Origin: Flavobacteriaceae bacterium
Lineage (GTDB): Bacteria; Bacteroidota; Bacteroidia; Flavobacteriales; Flavobacteriaceae
Direction: 5' to 3'
Assembly (NCBI GenBank): GCA_947453885.1
Contig: CANGIF010000006.1
Location: 1-64,000, forward strand
DNA length: 64,000 bases
Part shown: positions 37,176 through 45,295 of the stretch, in pieces
Position numbering within the stretch: the first letter of the stretch is position 1
Layout of the letters: each line of letters begins with the position of its first letter
The notes under the pieces: model-generated
What the model was told of the DNA's origin: nothing
The model's input: only the letters and a program-made list of their open reading frames with translations
The model's database searches: none
Position numbers and translations under genes: made by a program

Positions 37176-37439
37176 ATGATAATATTAGCGCATACAGAAA
37201 CTTATGAAGATTGTCCAAATCAATGTAAAGGACTTTCTTATTTGCACGATAACCAAGAAGAAAAGACTTGTGTAATTTGTAGCACAAAATGGAATAGGAT
37301 AAATAACGAAAAAGTTCAATTTGCTATTCATTGCCAATGTGGTTGTAAAATTATGAATGATGAATTAATTAAAAAATTTGACAAATATTACTGTCCTAAA
37401 TGTGATAGACTAATAACGTCAATTGGAGGCGATAAGTAA
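37176..37439 (+). CDS. Zinc-ribbon-like small protein, 87 aa
   Basis: The protein has four cysteine pairs: CPNQC (about 13-17), CVIC (about 32-35), CQCGC (about 54-58) and CPKC (about 70-73), which suggests two zinc sites. The frame reaches 37149, but I prefer the ATG at 37176 (MIILAHTETYEDCPNQ) because the earlier codons give a lysine-rich stretch without support. I do not recognise the family. It is bounded by the 9-bp inverted repeat GTTAGCAAA / TTTGCTAAC (37137-37145 and 37445-37453). Confidence 0.6.
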   Translation: MIILAHTETYEDCPNQCKGLSYLHDNQEEKTCVICSTKWNRINNEKVQFAIHCQCGCKIMNDELIKKFDKYYCPKCDRLITSIGGDK

Positions 37440-37444
37440 CAATG

Positions 37445-37522
37445 TTTGCTAACTAGCTTATAGACGAAACAAACTTTCGCATATAAACCCTAAATCGGGT
37501 AGATTGGCGAAAGTTTGTTTCG
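37445..37522. repeat. Inverted repeat right of the zinc-ribbon gene
   Basis: CGAAACAAACTTTCGC (37465-37480) and GCGAAAGTTTGTTTCG (37507-37522) are perfect 16-base inverted copies separated by 26 bases. The segment begins with TTTGCTAAC (37445-37453), the inverted match of the left border of the zinc-ribbon module. It might also act as a transcription terminator for that gene, although no long T tract follows. Confidence 0.75.
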
Positions 37523-37560
37523 CTTTATTCCTCAAATATACAAAAATCCTCCAATAAACT

Positions 37561-37602
37561 CATAATTCATAACTCATAATTCATAACTCATACTTCACAA
37601 CT
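37561..37602. repeat. 14-bp direct repeat, three copies
   Basis: CATAATTCATAACT occurs at 37561-37574 and 37575-37588, and a changed copy, CATACTTCACAACT, at 37589-37602. The last copy touches the stop codon of the HTH gene. Confidence 0.8.
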
Positions 37603-37973
37603 CACTCCTTCATCATCGCCTCAATTTCTGCCAGAGTTTTGCCTTTCAGCCATTCGGTTACAGTGGTAGGAACGGTTTCGTTACGCGTTTTTAGGGCGTT
37701 TAGGGCGTGGGTTTCGGGCAGGTCCATTTGGCGCCGTGCCATCAGGTCGTTGGGCGTGCAATTCAGGTGCAGGCAAAGCGTTGTGAGCTGTCGGAAACTC
37801 ACCTGAACGGCTTCGCCTTTCAGCATTTTGTTTGCCGTATTACTATTAATGCCTATTTTAAGCAAGTAAGCAGAAGGATGCAGGATGTTTCTAGACAGTA
37901 GTGTCGGCTTTAAATCGAGCACTATCGAACTTTTGTGGGGCTTGAGTGTCCCTCTTTTTTTACGTCTTATCAT
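37602..37973 (-). CDS. Helix-turn-helix (XRE/Cro-like) DNA-binding protein, 123 aa
   Basis: The middle of the protein carries a Cro/CI-type HTH: LLKIGINSNTANKMLKGEAV (about residues 37-56), then VSFRQLTTLCLHLNCTPNDL (about 58-77). The tail ends in VTEWLKGKTLAEIEAMMKE. The basic start MIRRKKRGTLKPHKSS may add DNA contacts. It is divergent from the gene at 38513, with nine 21-bp repeats between, so it is the obvious candidate to bind them. The codons are richer in G and C than in the genes around it. Confidence 0.8.
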   Translation of the reverse strand: MIRRKKRGTLKPHKSSIVLDLKPTLLSRNILHPSAYLLKIGINSNTANKMLKGEAVQVSFRQLTTLCLHLNCTPNDLMARRQMDLPETHALNALKTRNETVPTTVTEWLKGKTLAEIEAMMKE

Positions 37974-38512
37974 CTTATTTGGTATTGGTTCGCCTTTACA
38001 AAATTAAAAATAAATTCTATACTACTGCACTTTTATATAGTAATAACACAACTTTATGTACTAATAACTCGACTTTATGCACTAATAACACGCCTTTATG
38101 CACTAATAACACGTTGTTATATACTAATAACACGACATTATGCATTAATAACATACCTTTATGTAATACTAACACTACTTTATGCATTAAATACACAAAG
38201 TTATATACTAATAGTAGTATTTACAAGTCACTGTACGTTATTTTTGCTTTAAGGATAGCTATTACTAGCCTACAGCTTCAAAAAAGTAGCGTACCGTTCA
38301 ATAATAGTAAGGTGTTGCTTTATAAAAGTGCATCAAGATGGTTCATTTTTGATGTACCAATTGGTATTGTTAACCACCGGTTGATTATTAATGCATTATA
38401 GTAGTATTTTTTTGATTTTTGACGCTAAAAAAAGACCTCAATGTGTTTTGTGAAAAGAATAATTTATTATTTTTACCAAAAATCAAGTATAAACCCTTTA
38501 ATTTAACACATT
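37974..38512. other. Regulatory-looking gap with a 21-bp repeat array, no supported gene
   Basis: Two overlapping plus-strand frames cross this region, but they are long only because a 21-base repeat keeps every frame open. After the array (38224-38512) the DNA is AT-rich. The last 50 bases before 38513 probably hold the promoter of that gene. Confidence 0.6.
38035..38223. repeat. 21-bp tandem array, nine degenerate copies
   Basis: Copies start at 38035, 38056, 38077, 38098, 38119, 38140, 38161, 38182 and 38203, with no length change between any of them. The best-conserved form is ATGCACTAATAACACGCCTTT; the TACTAATAACAC core is most constant. Copies at the right end are more diverged. The period is two helical turns of DNA, so bound proteins would line up on one face. 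Confidence 0.92.
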
Positions 38513-39448
38513 ATGACAAAAGAACAAGAATCTTTTTTCGCTATGGCATTGAAAGTAAAGAATTTTTATGCCAAAAATACCGTTGCCATTAGTGCTTTGG
38601 CAGCAGTAGTGCCGTTTTACACCCAACTCAGCACACTGATTTCGCAACTCATTACTGTCGATATGGGCAGTCGTGCCGACATTTCGGGCTATGCCCTGAT
38701 GAAAGCATCAAAACGCAAAGCACTGGAAGCTTTGGCTCAAAAAGTAAGTAATGGTTTAACGTCTTATGCGTTGATTCAAGGCGATATGGAACTTCAAAAA
38801 CGGGCTGATTTTACGGCTAGCAGTTGGTATTTATGCTCTGAGGAAGCATTGGTAACTCAGGCTAGTATTGTATCGAATTTGGCTACACCACTGGCTTCAA
38901 GCTTGGTGCCGTATATGGTTACAGCTACCGATGTGACTAATTTGACTGCTAGTATTGCTACTTTTATAAGTGTCATTTCGGACCCCACTTTAGCTATTGA
39001 CACTCGAAAAGAAGACAATGTGAATGTGGTGCTTAAAATTGATGACATCCGAACGTTGTTGACCGAAAAAATTGATGTTTTGATGCGTGGTTTTGAGTTG
39101 ACTAACCCTACCCTTTTTGGGTTGTACGGTTTGGCTCGGGCCATAGACGTAAACGGTTCGGTAACGGCACCAACTAAGGTTGTGGATGTTGCGCCAGAAA
39201 AAGTGGTGACCATTGACAAAGCGAGTAGTTATGACCCTAACCGTTTTTATACCATTGAAAACAAGGGAACCCTGTCGGTTTTTTTCAGTCTTTCTACTTC
39301 GGAAGACGTGGCAGGAACGGAAGAGGTTTTGTTAGAAGCCGGGCAAACTCGGGTTCGTTTAGCCGAAAATTTAGACCCAACGGGGGTGTATTTTATTGTG
39401 AACAACCCGAACAATGTACCTATAACGGTGCGCCTTTGGGTGGAATAA
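38513..39448 (+). CDS. Hypothetical protein, 311 aa, helical N-part and beta-rich C-part
   Basis: I do not recognise a named family. Residues 1-200 are predicted helical and rich in A, S and T (FFAMALKVKNFYAKNTVAIS, YALMKASKRKALEALAQKVS). Residues about 230-311 are beta-rich (VTIDKASSYDPNRFYTIENK, FFSLSTSEDVAGTEEVLLEA, VYFIVNNPNNVPITVRLWVE), like a small beta-sandwich. There is no signal peptide or membrane helix. It is read away from the HTH gene and repeat array, has higher GC than its neighbours, and is probably controlled by that regulator. Confidence 0.65.
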   Translation: MTKEQESFFAMALKVKNFYAKNTVAISALAAVVPFYTQLSTLISQLITVDMGSRADISGYALMKASKRKALEALAQKVSNGLTSYALIQGDMELQKRADFTASSWYLCSEEALVTQASIVSNLATPLASSLVPYMVTATDVTNLTASIATFISVISDPTLAIDTRKEDNVNVVLKIDDIRTLLTEKIDVLMRGFELTNPTLFGLYGLARAIDVNGSVTAPTKVVDVAPEKVVTIDKASSYDPNRFYTIENKGTLSVFFSLSTSEDVAGTEEVLLEAGQTRVRLAENLDPTGVYFIVNNPNNVPITVRLWVE

Positions 39449-39605
39449 GTGGTTGGCAATTAGTAGTTAGCAATTAGCAGTTAGCGAATTGAACTTTGTG
39501 TTTGGTTCGCTACTTTTTTTTAGTAAGGGGTTGGTTAGCGGTTAGTTGTTAGCAGTCCGCAGATTGTACTTACGTTCAGAACATTAGTATGCCCCTTTTA
39601 ATAAG

Positions 39606-40244
39606 CTACTCTTTTAGTCCTTTTCCTTCAATTAGTTCTTTTGCCATTTTCCATATTTCTGATTTTCCAAACTCTCCAAGGCAGGAAATATAGTTCCCTT
39701 TTTTGTCAAAAATTACAGCACTAGAGCAAGGATAGTGGAACTGAAAGAACAATTTTTCGATAAACTGATTTTTATCTTTTTCCCATTTTACTTTTTTGGG
39801 ATAATAATATTGTAAATTTTCATCGTCTTTATAAATCCAAAAATGAGAATAATTACTAATTTTAGTAAGTGTTTTCAAATAATCATAATCAAAAATATTC
39901 CATTTTGAATTCCATCCTATAGCATTGCATTTGTCTTTTCCTGGATAAAAAACTACTACGGTCAATTCATTAGTTAGCTCCTTATCCGGTGAAAGATTTT
40001 TTTGTAAACATTTAAAAATACTATCATTTAGATGTCCGTAGTTTATTTTTTTAACTAGTATTCCTGTAATAAGCGTGTCATTTTCAAAATATAAATCTAA
40101 ATTTTGAGCATGATTTATATGATTAAAAAAAATTGTCTCCGTTACTTCTTCATCATTTTCGTTATAAAAAACTGCCTTTTTTTCTTGGGAAAAGTGCACG
40201 TTAAAACAAGCGATAACGAATAGAATTGAAAAATAGTTCTTCAT
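39606..40244 (-). CDS. Hypothetical exported protein with thioredoxin-like features, 212 aa
   Basis: A signal peptide (MKNYFSILFVIACFNVHFSQ) leads a mature part whose order, TVVVFYPGKDKCNAIGW, then FWIYKDDENLQYYY, then SSAVIFDKKGNYISCLGEFG, resembles the strands of a thioredoxin fold. No CxxC pair is seen in the active-site position, so redox function is unsupported. I know of no named family. It stands alone between the accessory region and the proline dehydrogenase gene. Confidence 0.6.
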   Translation of the reverse strand: MKNYFSILFVIACFNVHFSQEKKAVFYNENDEEVTETIFFNHINHAQNLDLYFENDTLITGILVKKINYGHLNDSIFKCLQKNLSPDKELTNELTVVVFYPGKDKCNAIGWNSKWNIFDYDYLKTLTKISNYSHFWIYKDDENLQYYYPKKVKWEKDKNQFIEKLFFQFHYPCSSAVIFDKKGNYISCLGEFGKSEIWKMAKELIEGKGLKE

Positions 40245-40373
40245 TTTAGTCTTTTTTTGGGAATAATTAATGACAACTTATTTGCAGTTTTGAAAACAAT
40301 TTGTCTTTTTATCCAAATTAGAATGTATGCTAGTAGTAATTCCGCTGTCAGCTAAAAGCTAACAGCTTTCCCC

Positions 40374-41543
40374 CTATTTTCCTTTTCTTCTGTTGCGTTC
40401 GGTTTTGATGAGGGTAAGTTCTCTACTGGTTTGACCCGCTACGGAGGTGTTTTCTTCTGCTCTTCTGATTAAGTAAGGCATAACGTCTTTTACGGGACCA
40501 AACGGCAAGTATTTTGCTACGTTGTACTTTTCATTGGCCAGATTGTAGCTAATGTTATCGCTCATGCCGTACAATTGTCCAAACCAAACTCGGTTGTCGT
40601 TTGTTGTCAACTGCTGTTCCGCCATGTAGTTCATTACCAAATAGGAGCTTTCTTCGTTGTGTGTTCCTGCAAAAACGGCCATTTTATCTAAATGTTCCAT
40701 CATGTACTGCACGGCATTGTTGTAGTTAAGGTCGGTGGCTTCCTTTGATGGACAAATGGGCGTTGGGTAGCCTTTTTCGAGGGCTCTGTTGTTTTCTTTT
40801 TCCATATAGGCTCCTCGAACTAATTTCATACCGATGTAAAATCCTTTTTCCTTAGCCGTTTGGTGGAGTTTTTTTAAATAATCCAATCGGTCCCAACGGT
40901 ACATTTGAAGGGTATTGAAAACAATAGGTTTGTGTTGGTTGTATTTTTGCATCATGAGTTCCACTAGGTCGTCGGCGGCAGTTTGCATCCAGCTTTCTTC
41001 AGCATCTATCAATAGGGCAATATCGTTGTCGTACGCTGCTTTACACACTTGTTCAAAACGGTTGGTTACGCGTTGCCATTCGTCAGTTTCGGCTGGAGAA
41101 AGTGTTGCTTTTTGTCCTACTTTTTCGTACAAATCGATTCTGCCAAAACCAGTGGGTTTGAAAACTGCAAAAGGAATTGCTTTCTTTTCTTTAGCAAAAG
41201 CAATGATTTTTAACGTCATTTGTAAAGCGTCTTCAAAATGGGCTTCGTCTTCTTTACCTTCAACAGAATAGTCCAAAACAGACGAAACGCCTTTGGTAAA
41301 CATTTTATCCATAACTGGCATGCAGTCGTTTTCATTGATTCCGCCACAAAAATGATCGAAAACGGTGGCTCTAATTAAACCTTCAACGGGCAAATTTGCT
41401 TTTAAGGCAAAGTTGGTAACTGCTGTTCCAATGCGAACAAGCGGTTGACTGTCTATTAATTTGAAAAGAAAATAAGCTCTATCTAATTCGGTATCGCTTT
41501 TTAAAGAAAAAGCAACTTGAGTATTGTTAAATAATTTTTCCAT
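40374..41543 (-). CDS. Proline dehydrogenase
   Basis: This 389-residue flavoenzyme oxidises proline to pyrroline-5-carboxylate. The (beta-alpha)8 barrel motifs are visible: AFAKEKKAIPFAVFKPTGFG, ALLIDAEESWM, GMKLVRGAYMEKENNRA, and at the end PYLIRRAEENTSV, whose paired arginines bind the proline carboxylate. The open frame extends to 41870, but those codons overlap the permease gene's end and the product reads as noise. The ATG at 41543 gives the expected MEKLFNNTQVAFSLKSD start. Confidence 0.93.
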   Translation of the reverse strand: MEKLFNNTQVAFSLKSDTELDRAYFLFKLIDSQPLVRIGTAVTNFALKANLPVEGLIRATVFDHFCGGINENDCMPVMDKMFTKGVSSVLDYSVEGKEDEAHFEDALQMTLKIIAFAKEKKAIPFAVFKPTGFGRIDLYEKVGQKATLSPAETDEWQRVTNRFEQVCKAAYDNDIALLIDAEESWMQTAADDLVELMMQKYNQHKPIVFNTLQMYRWDRLDYLKKLHQTAKEKGFYIGMKLVRGAYMEKENNRALEKGYPTPICPSKEATDLNYNNAVQYMMEHLDKMAVFAGTHNEESSYLVMNYMAEQQLTTNDNRVWFGQLYGMSDNISYNLANEKYNVAKYLPFGPVKDVMPYLIRRAEENTSVAGQTSRELTLIKTERNRRKGK

Positions 41544-41650
41544 AATGTAAAAAGTAAGATAATTCAGTACAATTAAAATGAATTTTATGTGTACAAAAGT
41601 AGGACAAATGTTTTGTTTTGGGATTGAAAAAGCACATAAATTAGTGCGCT

Positions 41651-43615
41651 CTAAACGGTTTCGGTTTTGTTTAATTTGCTGTTTTTTCTGCTGTAGCCAA
41701 AATAGATACAAAGTCCTAAAAGCAACCAAATTGTGAAATAAATCCAATTCCAAATGCTCAATTCCGCCATCATGTACAAACAACAAATTAGTCCAAGAAG
41801 CGGAATTAAAGAAAGATTTTGTTTCCATGACCACACTGCTAAACCAATGAGCGTGAAAAAGAAAATCCACATTGGAATTTTGTGTTTGAACAAGCTAAAA
41901 CCGCTTTCGTATTTCAATTCCGTATTTATAGGTAACGAGTCAACTACGGCTTTGTACTGTGTTTCGTCTTGCTCAAAACTGCTCAACACTTGTTCCAAAT
42001 CGCCCGAAACCAATGCCGGATTTGGATGGTTTTTTGCTACAAAATCAAACACGTTTTGAGTTTGTTTTTTATCCAATGAAGTAACTATTGTAGCTGGAGC
42101 ATTAATTTGTTTTTCGTTGGTTAAAAAATGAAGTGTTGCTTTTTGATTGAATGTAAACGCAAAAATTAGCCCCAAAACCATTACAACAGGCATAATGAAT
42201 TTTGAATTTACATAAGGCGTTTTGAATTTTCCTCTTGGAATGTTTGGTTTGTTTTGAAGCACTAAAACGCCGGCACACACTAAGACAAAAGCAAACAAAG
42301 TTCCAATACTGCACAAATCAGTAACCATGGTTAAATTGAGAAACAACGCAGGTATGGCAACAACAAAACCAGTAACTATTGTCGCAAAAGAAGGTGTTTT
42401 GTAGATGGGGTGTACTTTAGAAAACCGTTTAGGCAAAAGCCCGTCCCTACTCATACTCATCCAAATACGAGGTTGCCCCATTTGAAATACCAATAGCACA
42501 CTTGCCATTGCAATTACAGCACTAACCGCTATTATTCCAGACATCCATTTTAAATGGAGTTTGTCAAAAACAAAAGCCAAAGGATCACCCACATTTAGCT
42601 CGTTATAATTTACCATTCCAGTTAAAACTAGTGCTATTATGATGTACAAAATTGTACAAATAATAATGGCCCACATCATACCTCGAGGTAAATCGCGTTG
42701 TGGATTTTTACATTCCTCCGCTGTTGTTGAAATAGCATCAAAACCAATATAAGCAAAAAATACGGCAGAAACTCCTTTAAGTATTCCTGCTACTCCGTTT
42801 GGTGCAAACGGATGCCAATTATCTGTATCTATGTAAAAAATACCAACGGCTATGACTAATAAAATAATACATAATTTTACAATTACCATTACATTACTTG
42901 CGTTTCGAGATTCTTTCATGCCTCTATAAACTAGTGCGGTAATTAATACAATTATGAACAGAGCAGGTAAATCAGCTACTAAATGAAACGATCCAATTTT
43001 AGGAGCCGTTGTCCACGCCATGTAAGCCGCTTTTAAGCCATCGGATAGGTTTTCATAATTTTTACCCCCTTGCATTAAGGCAGTTGCTTCTTTAAAACCG
43101 TTGGAAGCAGATAAATAATCCATTTGTACCCAATCAGCTAGATGGCGCAAATGCCAATCGTATTTAGAGTTTAAGGTATTAACAATTCCATCGAGCAAGC
43201 CTGTAAAATAATCACTCCAAGAAATAGCAACCGTAATATTACCTATGGCATATTCCATTATCAATGCCCATCCAATTATCCAAGCAATTATTTCACCAAA
43301 GGCAACATACGAATAGGTATAGGCGCTACCAGAAACTGGAACCATTGAGGCAAATTCAGCATACGCGAAAGCTGCCATACTACAAGCTATAGCAGTAAAT
43401 AAAAATAAAAAAATTACAGCTGGACCTCCGTCAAAACTAGCTTTACCAATGGTACTAAAAATTCCAGCACCAACTATAGCCGCTATTCCAAATGCTGTTA
43501 AATCACGTGTGGTTAAATGTTTCCCTAAAGATCCATGTCCGTCGAGATTGTTTTTTTCAACTTGTTTTAAAATGTCTTGAACTGTTTTCTTACGAAATAA
43601 ATTGGAAAAATTCAT
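41651..43615 (-). CDS. APC-superfamily amino acid permease (CAT-like)
   Basis: This 654-residue permease has about 14 membrane helices. The first carries AFGIAAIVGAGIFSTIGKAS (about 42-61), the substrate-site motif of the APC family. The segment AVFFAYIGFDAISTTAEECK and RIWMSMSRDGLLPKRFSKVH are typical of the CAT/YfnA branch. Between helices, an unusually long loop after TVAISWSDYFTG and another near FAFTFNQKATLHFLTNEKQI add length. The proline dehydrogenase gene follows on the same strand, which would suit an amino acid importer, but the substrate is unknown. Confidence 0.9.
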   Translation of the reverse strand: MNFSNLFRKKTVQDILKQVEKNNLDGHGSLGKHLTTRDLTAFGIAAIVGAGIFSTIGKASFDGGPAVIFLFLFTAIACSMAAFAYAEFASMVPVSGSAYTYSYVAFGEIIAWIIGWALIMEYAIGNITVAISWSDYFTGLLDGIVNTLNSKYDWHLRHLADWVQMDYLSASNGFKEATALMQGGKNYENLSDGLKAAYMAWTTAPKIGSFHLVADLPALFIIVLITALVYRGMKESRNASNVMVIVKLCIILLVIAVGIFYIDTDNWHPFAPNGVAGILKGVSAVFFAYIGFDAISTTAEECKNPQRDLPRGMMWAIIICTILYIIIALVLTGMVNYNELNVGDPLAFVFDKLHLKWMSGIIAVSAVIAMASVLLVFQMGQPRIWMSMSRDGLLPKRFSKVHPIYKTPSFATIVTGFVVAIPALFLNLTMVTDLCSIGTLFAFVLVCAGVLVLQNKPNIPRGKFKTPYVNSKFIMPVVMVLGLIFAFTFNQKATLHFLTNEKQINAPATIVTSLDKKQTQNVFDFVAKNHPNPALVSGDLEQVLSSFEQDETQYKAVVDSLPINTELKYESGFSLFKHKIPMWIFFFTLIGLAVWSWKQNLSLIPLLGLICCLYMMAELSIWNWIYFTIWLLLGLCIYFGYSRKNSKLNKTETV

Positions 43616-43809
43616 ATTGCTATTTAAAGTTGCACGTAAACAAATACACTACCTAATCAATCGTTGTAGCAAAAACAAATATAGTATATTATTATATGTT
43701 TCAGCTAAAAATAAAAAGTTTGCATTAAAGCTAAGCAATTAAATAAGCAAAAATTATAGTTATATAAAAACTTATAATCAAATGTAATATGCTTTTGGAT
43801 GATAATGTG

Positions 43810-43817
43810 TAAATTTG
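43810..43817 (+). promoter_or_regulatory. Possible -7 promoter element of the peroxiredoxin gene
   Basis: TAAATTTG matches TAnnTTTG, 38 bases before the ATG at 43855. A TTTG lies 12 bases upstream, which is shorter than the usual spacing. Confidence 0.4.
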
Positions 43818-43854
43818 CTTAAGAAAAATTTATTAATTTAATTTCAATACAATT

Positions 43855-44490
43855 ATGTCTTTAGTAGGAAAAAAATTCCCAAACATTACAGTTGATGCCA
43901 TTTCATTTATGGGCGATAACTTAAGAATTAACGTTTTAGAAGAAGCAACAAAAAACAAAAAGAAAGTGTTGTTGTTTTGGTATCCAAAAGATTTTACTTT
44001 TGTTTGTCCAACAGAATTACACGCTTTTCAAGCTTCTTTACAAGAATTTGAAAAAAGAAACACAATGGTAATTGGTGCTTCTTGTGATACTAACGAAGTA
44101 CACTTTGCATGGTTGAATACTCCAAAAAACAACGGTGGAATTGAAGGTGTAACATATCCTATTTTAGCAGATACAACGCGTAATTTAGCTGCTGCTTTAG
44201 AAATTTTGGATGCAGAATGGGTATATGATGAAGAACTAAATGATGAAATTTTAGAAGGTTCAAATGTAACTTATAGAGCTACCTATTTACTTGATGAAGA
44301 TGGTAAAATTTTCCACGAAAGTGTAAACGATATGCCATTAGGAAGAAATGTTCAAGAATATTTACGATTGGTAGATGCTTATACTCATGTACAAACAAAA
44401 GGTGAAGTTTGTCCTGCAAATTGGGAAGAAGGAAAAGACGCAATGAGTGCTGATCGAAATAGTACTGCAAGCTATTTAGCTTCTCATTAA
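43855..44490 (+). CDS. 2-Cys peroxiredoxin (AhpC/TSA family)
   Basis: This 211-residue protein reduces peroxides using two cysteines. The peroxidatic cysteine is in FTFVCPTELHAF (about residue 49) and the resolving one in KGEVCPANWEEG. The order DFTFVCPTE, then VIGASCDTNEVHFAWLNTPK, then YPILADTTRNLAAALEILDA is standard. It heads a three-gene set with a thioredoxin-like gene and a small gene; the thioredoxin is likely to be its electron donor. Confidence 0.93.
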   Translation: MSLVGKKFPNITVDAISFMGDNLRINVLEEATKNKKKVLLFWYPKDFTFVCPTELHAFQASLQEFEKRNTMVIGASCDTNEVHFAWLNTPKNNGGIEGVTYPILADTTRNLAAALEILDAEWVYDEELNDEILEGSNVTYRATYLLDEDGKIFHESVNDMPLGRNVQEYLRLVDAYTHVQTKGEVCPANWEEGKDAMSADRNSTASYLASH

Positions 44491-44561
44491 TCAACAATTA
44501 TAAGTGAGTTACTGCCTTTTTAGTAGCTCATTAATTTCTTTAACCTTTCAATACAAACAAT

Positions 44562-44870
44562 ATGTTTTCAGAAATAGAAAAAGATAATTTAGCGGCAATT
44601 ATTGCAGAAAATCCTGTAGTAGTAGTTCAATTTGCTGCTTCGTGGTGTGGGAATTGTAGAATTATGAAGCCAAAATTTAAAAAATTAGCTTCTGAACATG
44701 AAAATATTCCTTTTTTGATTGTTGATGCGGAACTGTTTCCAGAATCAAGAAAATTGGCTAAAGTGGATAACTTACCAACTTTTGCAACATTTAAAAACGG
44801 TTTGCTTGTAAATCAAACGCAAACTAATAAATCAGAGGTATTGACTGATTTGGTTGCCGAAGTAGTTTAA
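44562..44870 (+). CDS. Thioredoxin-like protein
   Basis: This 102-residue protein is a single thioredoxin domain with the active site WCGNC in AASWCGNCRIMKPKFKKLA. The cis-proline is in VDNLPTFATFKNG. The CGNC active site, instead of the canonical CGPC, suggests an altered redox potential. It starts 71 bases after the peroxiredoxin and is probably co-transcribed with it, so it may recycle the peroxiredoxin. Confidence 0.92.
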   Translation: MFSEIEKDNLAAIIAENPVVVVQFAASWCGNCRIMKPKFKKLASEHENIPFLIVDAELFPESRKLAKVDNLPTFATFKNGLLVNQTQTNKSEVLTDLVAEVV

Positions 44871-44925
44871 TAACTTATTATTTAATGAGCTGTATTTCAA
44901 AAAACAGCACTAAATACAGTAAAAA

Positions 44926-45183
44926 ATGAAACTACCAATAATAAAACATTTGAATCAATTCATTGAAGCCAATGATCAAGACTACATTGTTGAAACATTA
45001 GAAGTATTAGAATCTTTAACAGAAATTCAATCCTTAAAAGACGAAGAATTAGAACTAATTGGAGAATTAATTTCTAATTTGTATGGTGCTTTAGAAGTTC
45101 ACAAAATGGTGAAAAATGGTATGAATGAGAAAGAAGCATTAAATACATTTATGAAAAGAGTGTTAGGTTCTATTGATAAATAA
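44926..45183 (+). CDS. Small helical protein of the flavobacterial DUF6952 type
   Basis: This 85-residue acidic protein is almost all helix (LKDEELELIGELISNLYGAL, then VHKMVKNGMNEKEALNTFMK). I recall this as the DUF6952 family, which is seen beside peroxiredoxin and thioredoxin genes in Flavobacteriia; the name is from memory. It has no cysteine, so it is not itself a redox carrier. The constant position suggests a role with the redox pair. Confidence 0.7.
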   Translation: MKLPIIKHLNQFIEANDQDYIVETLEVLESLTEIQSLKDEELELIGELISNLYGALEVHKMVKNGMNEKEALNTFMKRVLGSIDK

Positions 45184-45204
45184 AATTCTTTGAAAAATGC
45201 AAAT

Positions 45205-45235
45205 AAAAAATGGGGTTAGTTAACCCCATTTTTTT
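45205..45235. terminator. Terminator after the peroxiredoxin operon
   Basis: AAAAAATGGGGTTA pairs perfectly with TAACCCCATTTTTT around a two-base loop. It separates the plus-strand redox genes from the convergent secreted protein. Confidence 0.9.
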
Positions 45236-45295
45236 GATTACTTTTCTTTACTTCTTAATAAAAAAACTTAAAAAGTACTTTTTGTAAATTAGAAA

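Noticed and set aside
38035-38223. CRISPR array
   Set aside because: A 21-base period without spacers is a tandem repeat, not a CRISPR array.
37946-38401. Plus-strand frame encoding a 7-residue repeat (TLCTNNT-like)
   Set aside because: The 21-base repeat keeps all frames open, so the frame length has no weight. The reading overlaps the opposite-strand HTH gene start, and repeats drift in sequence without keeping amino acids.
39449-39605. Repeat or regulatory array of TTAGCAATTAGCAGTTAGC type
   Set aside because: Approximate 10-11 base repeats are too short and diverged to call an array; the stretch is treated as low-complexity intergenic DNA.
41544-41870. N-terminal extension of proline dehydrogenase
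   Set aside because: It overlaps the 3' end of the permease gene and its product is a low-quality, cysteine- and histidine-rich reading. The ATG at 41543 gives the expected protein.
44491-44561. Attenuator or terminator between peroxiredoxin and thioredoxin genes
   Set aside because: A TGAG...CTCA pairing exists around GCCTTTTT, but it is interrupted and lacks a T tract in the right place.
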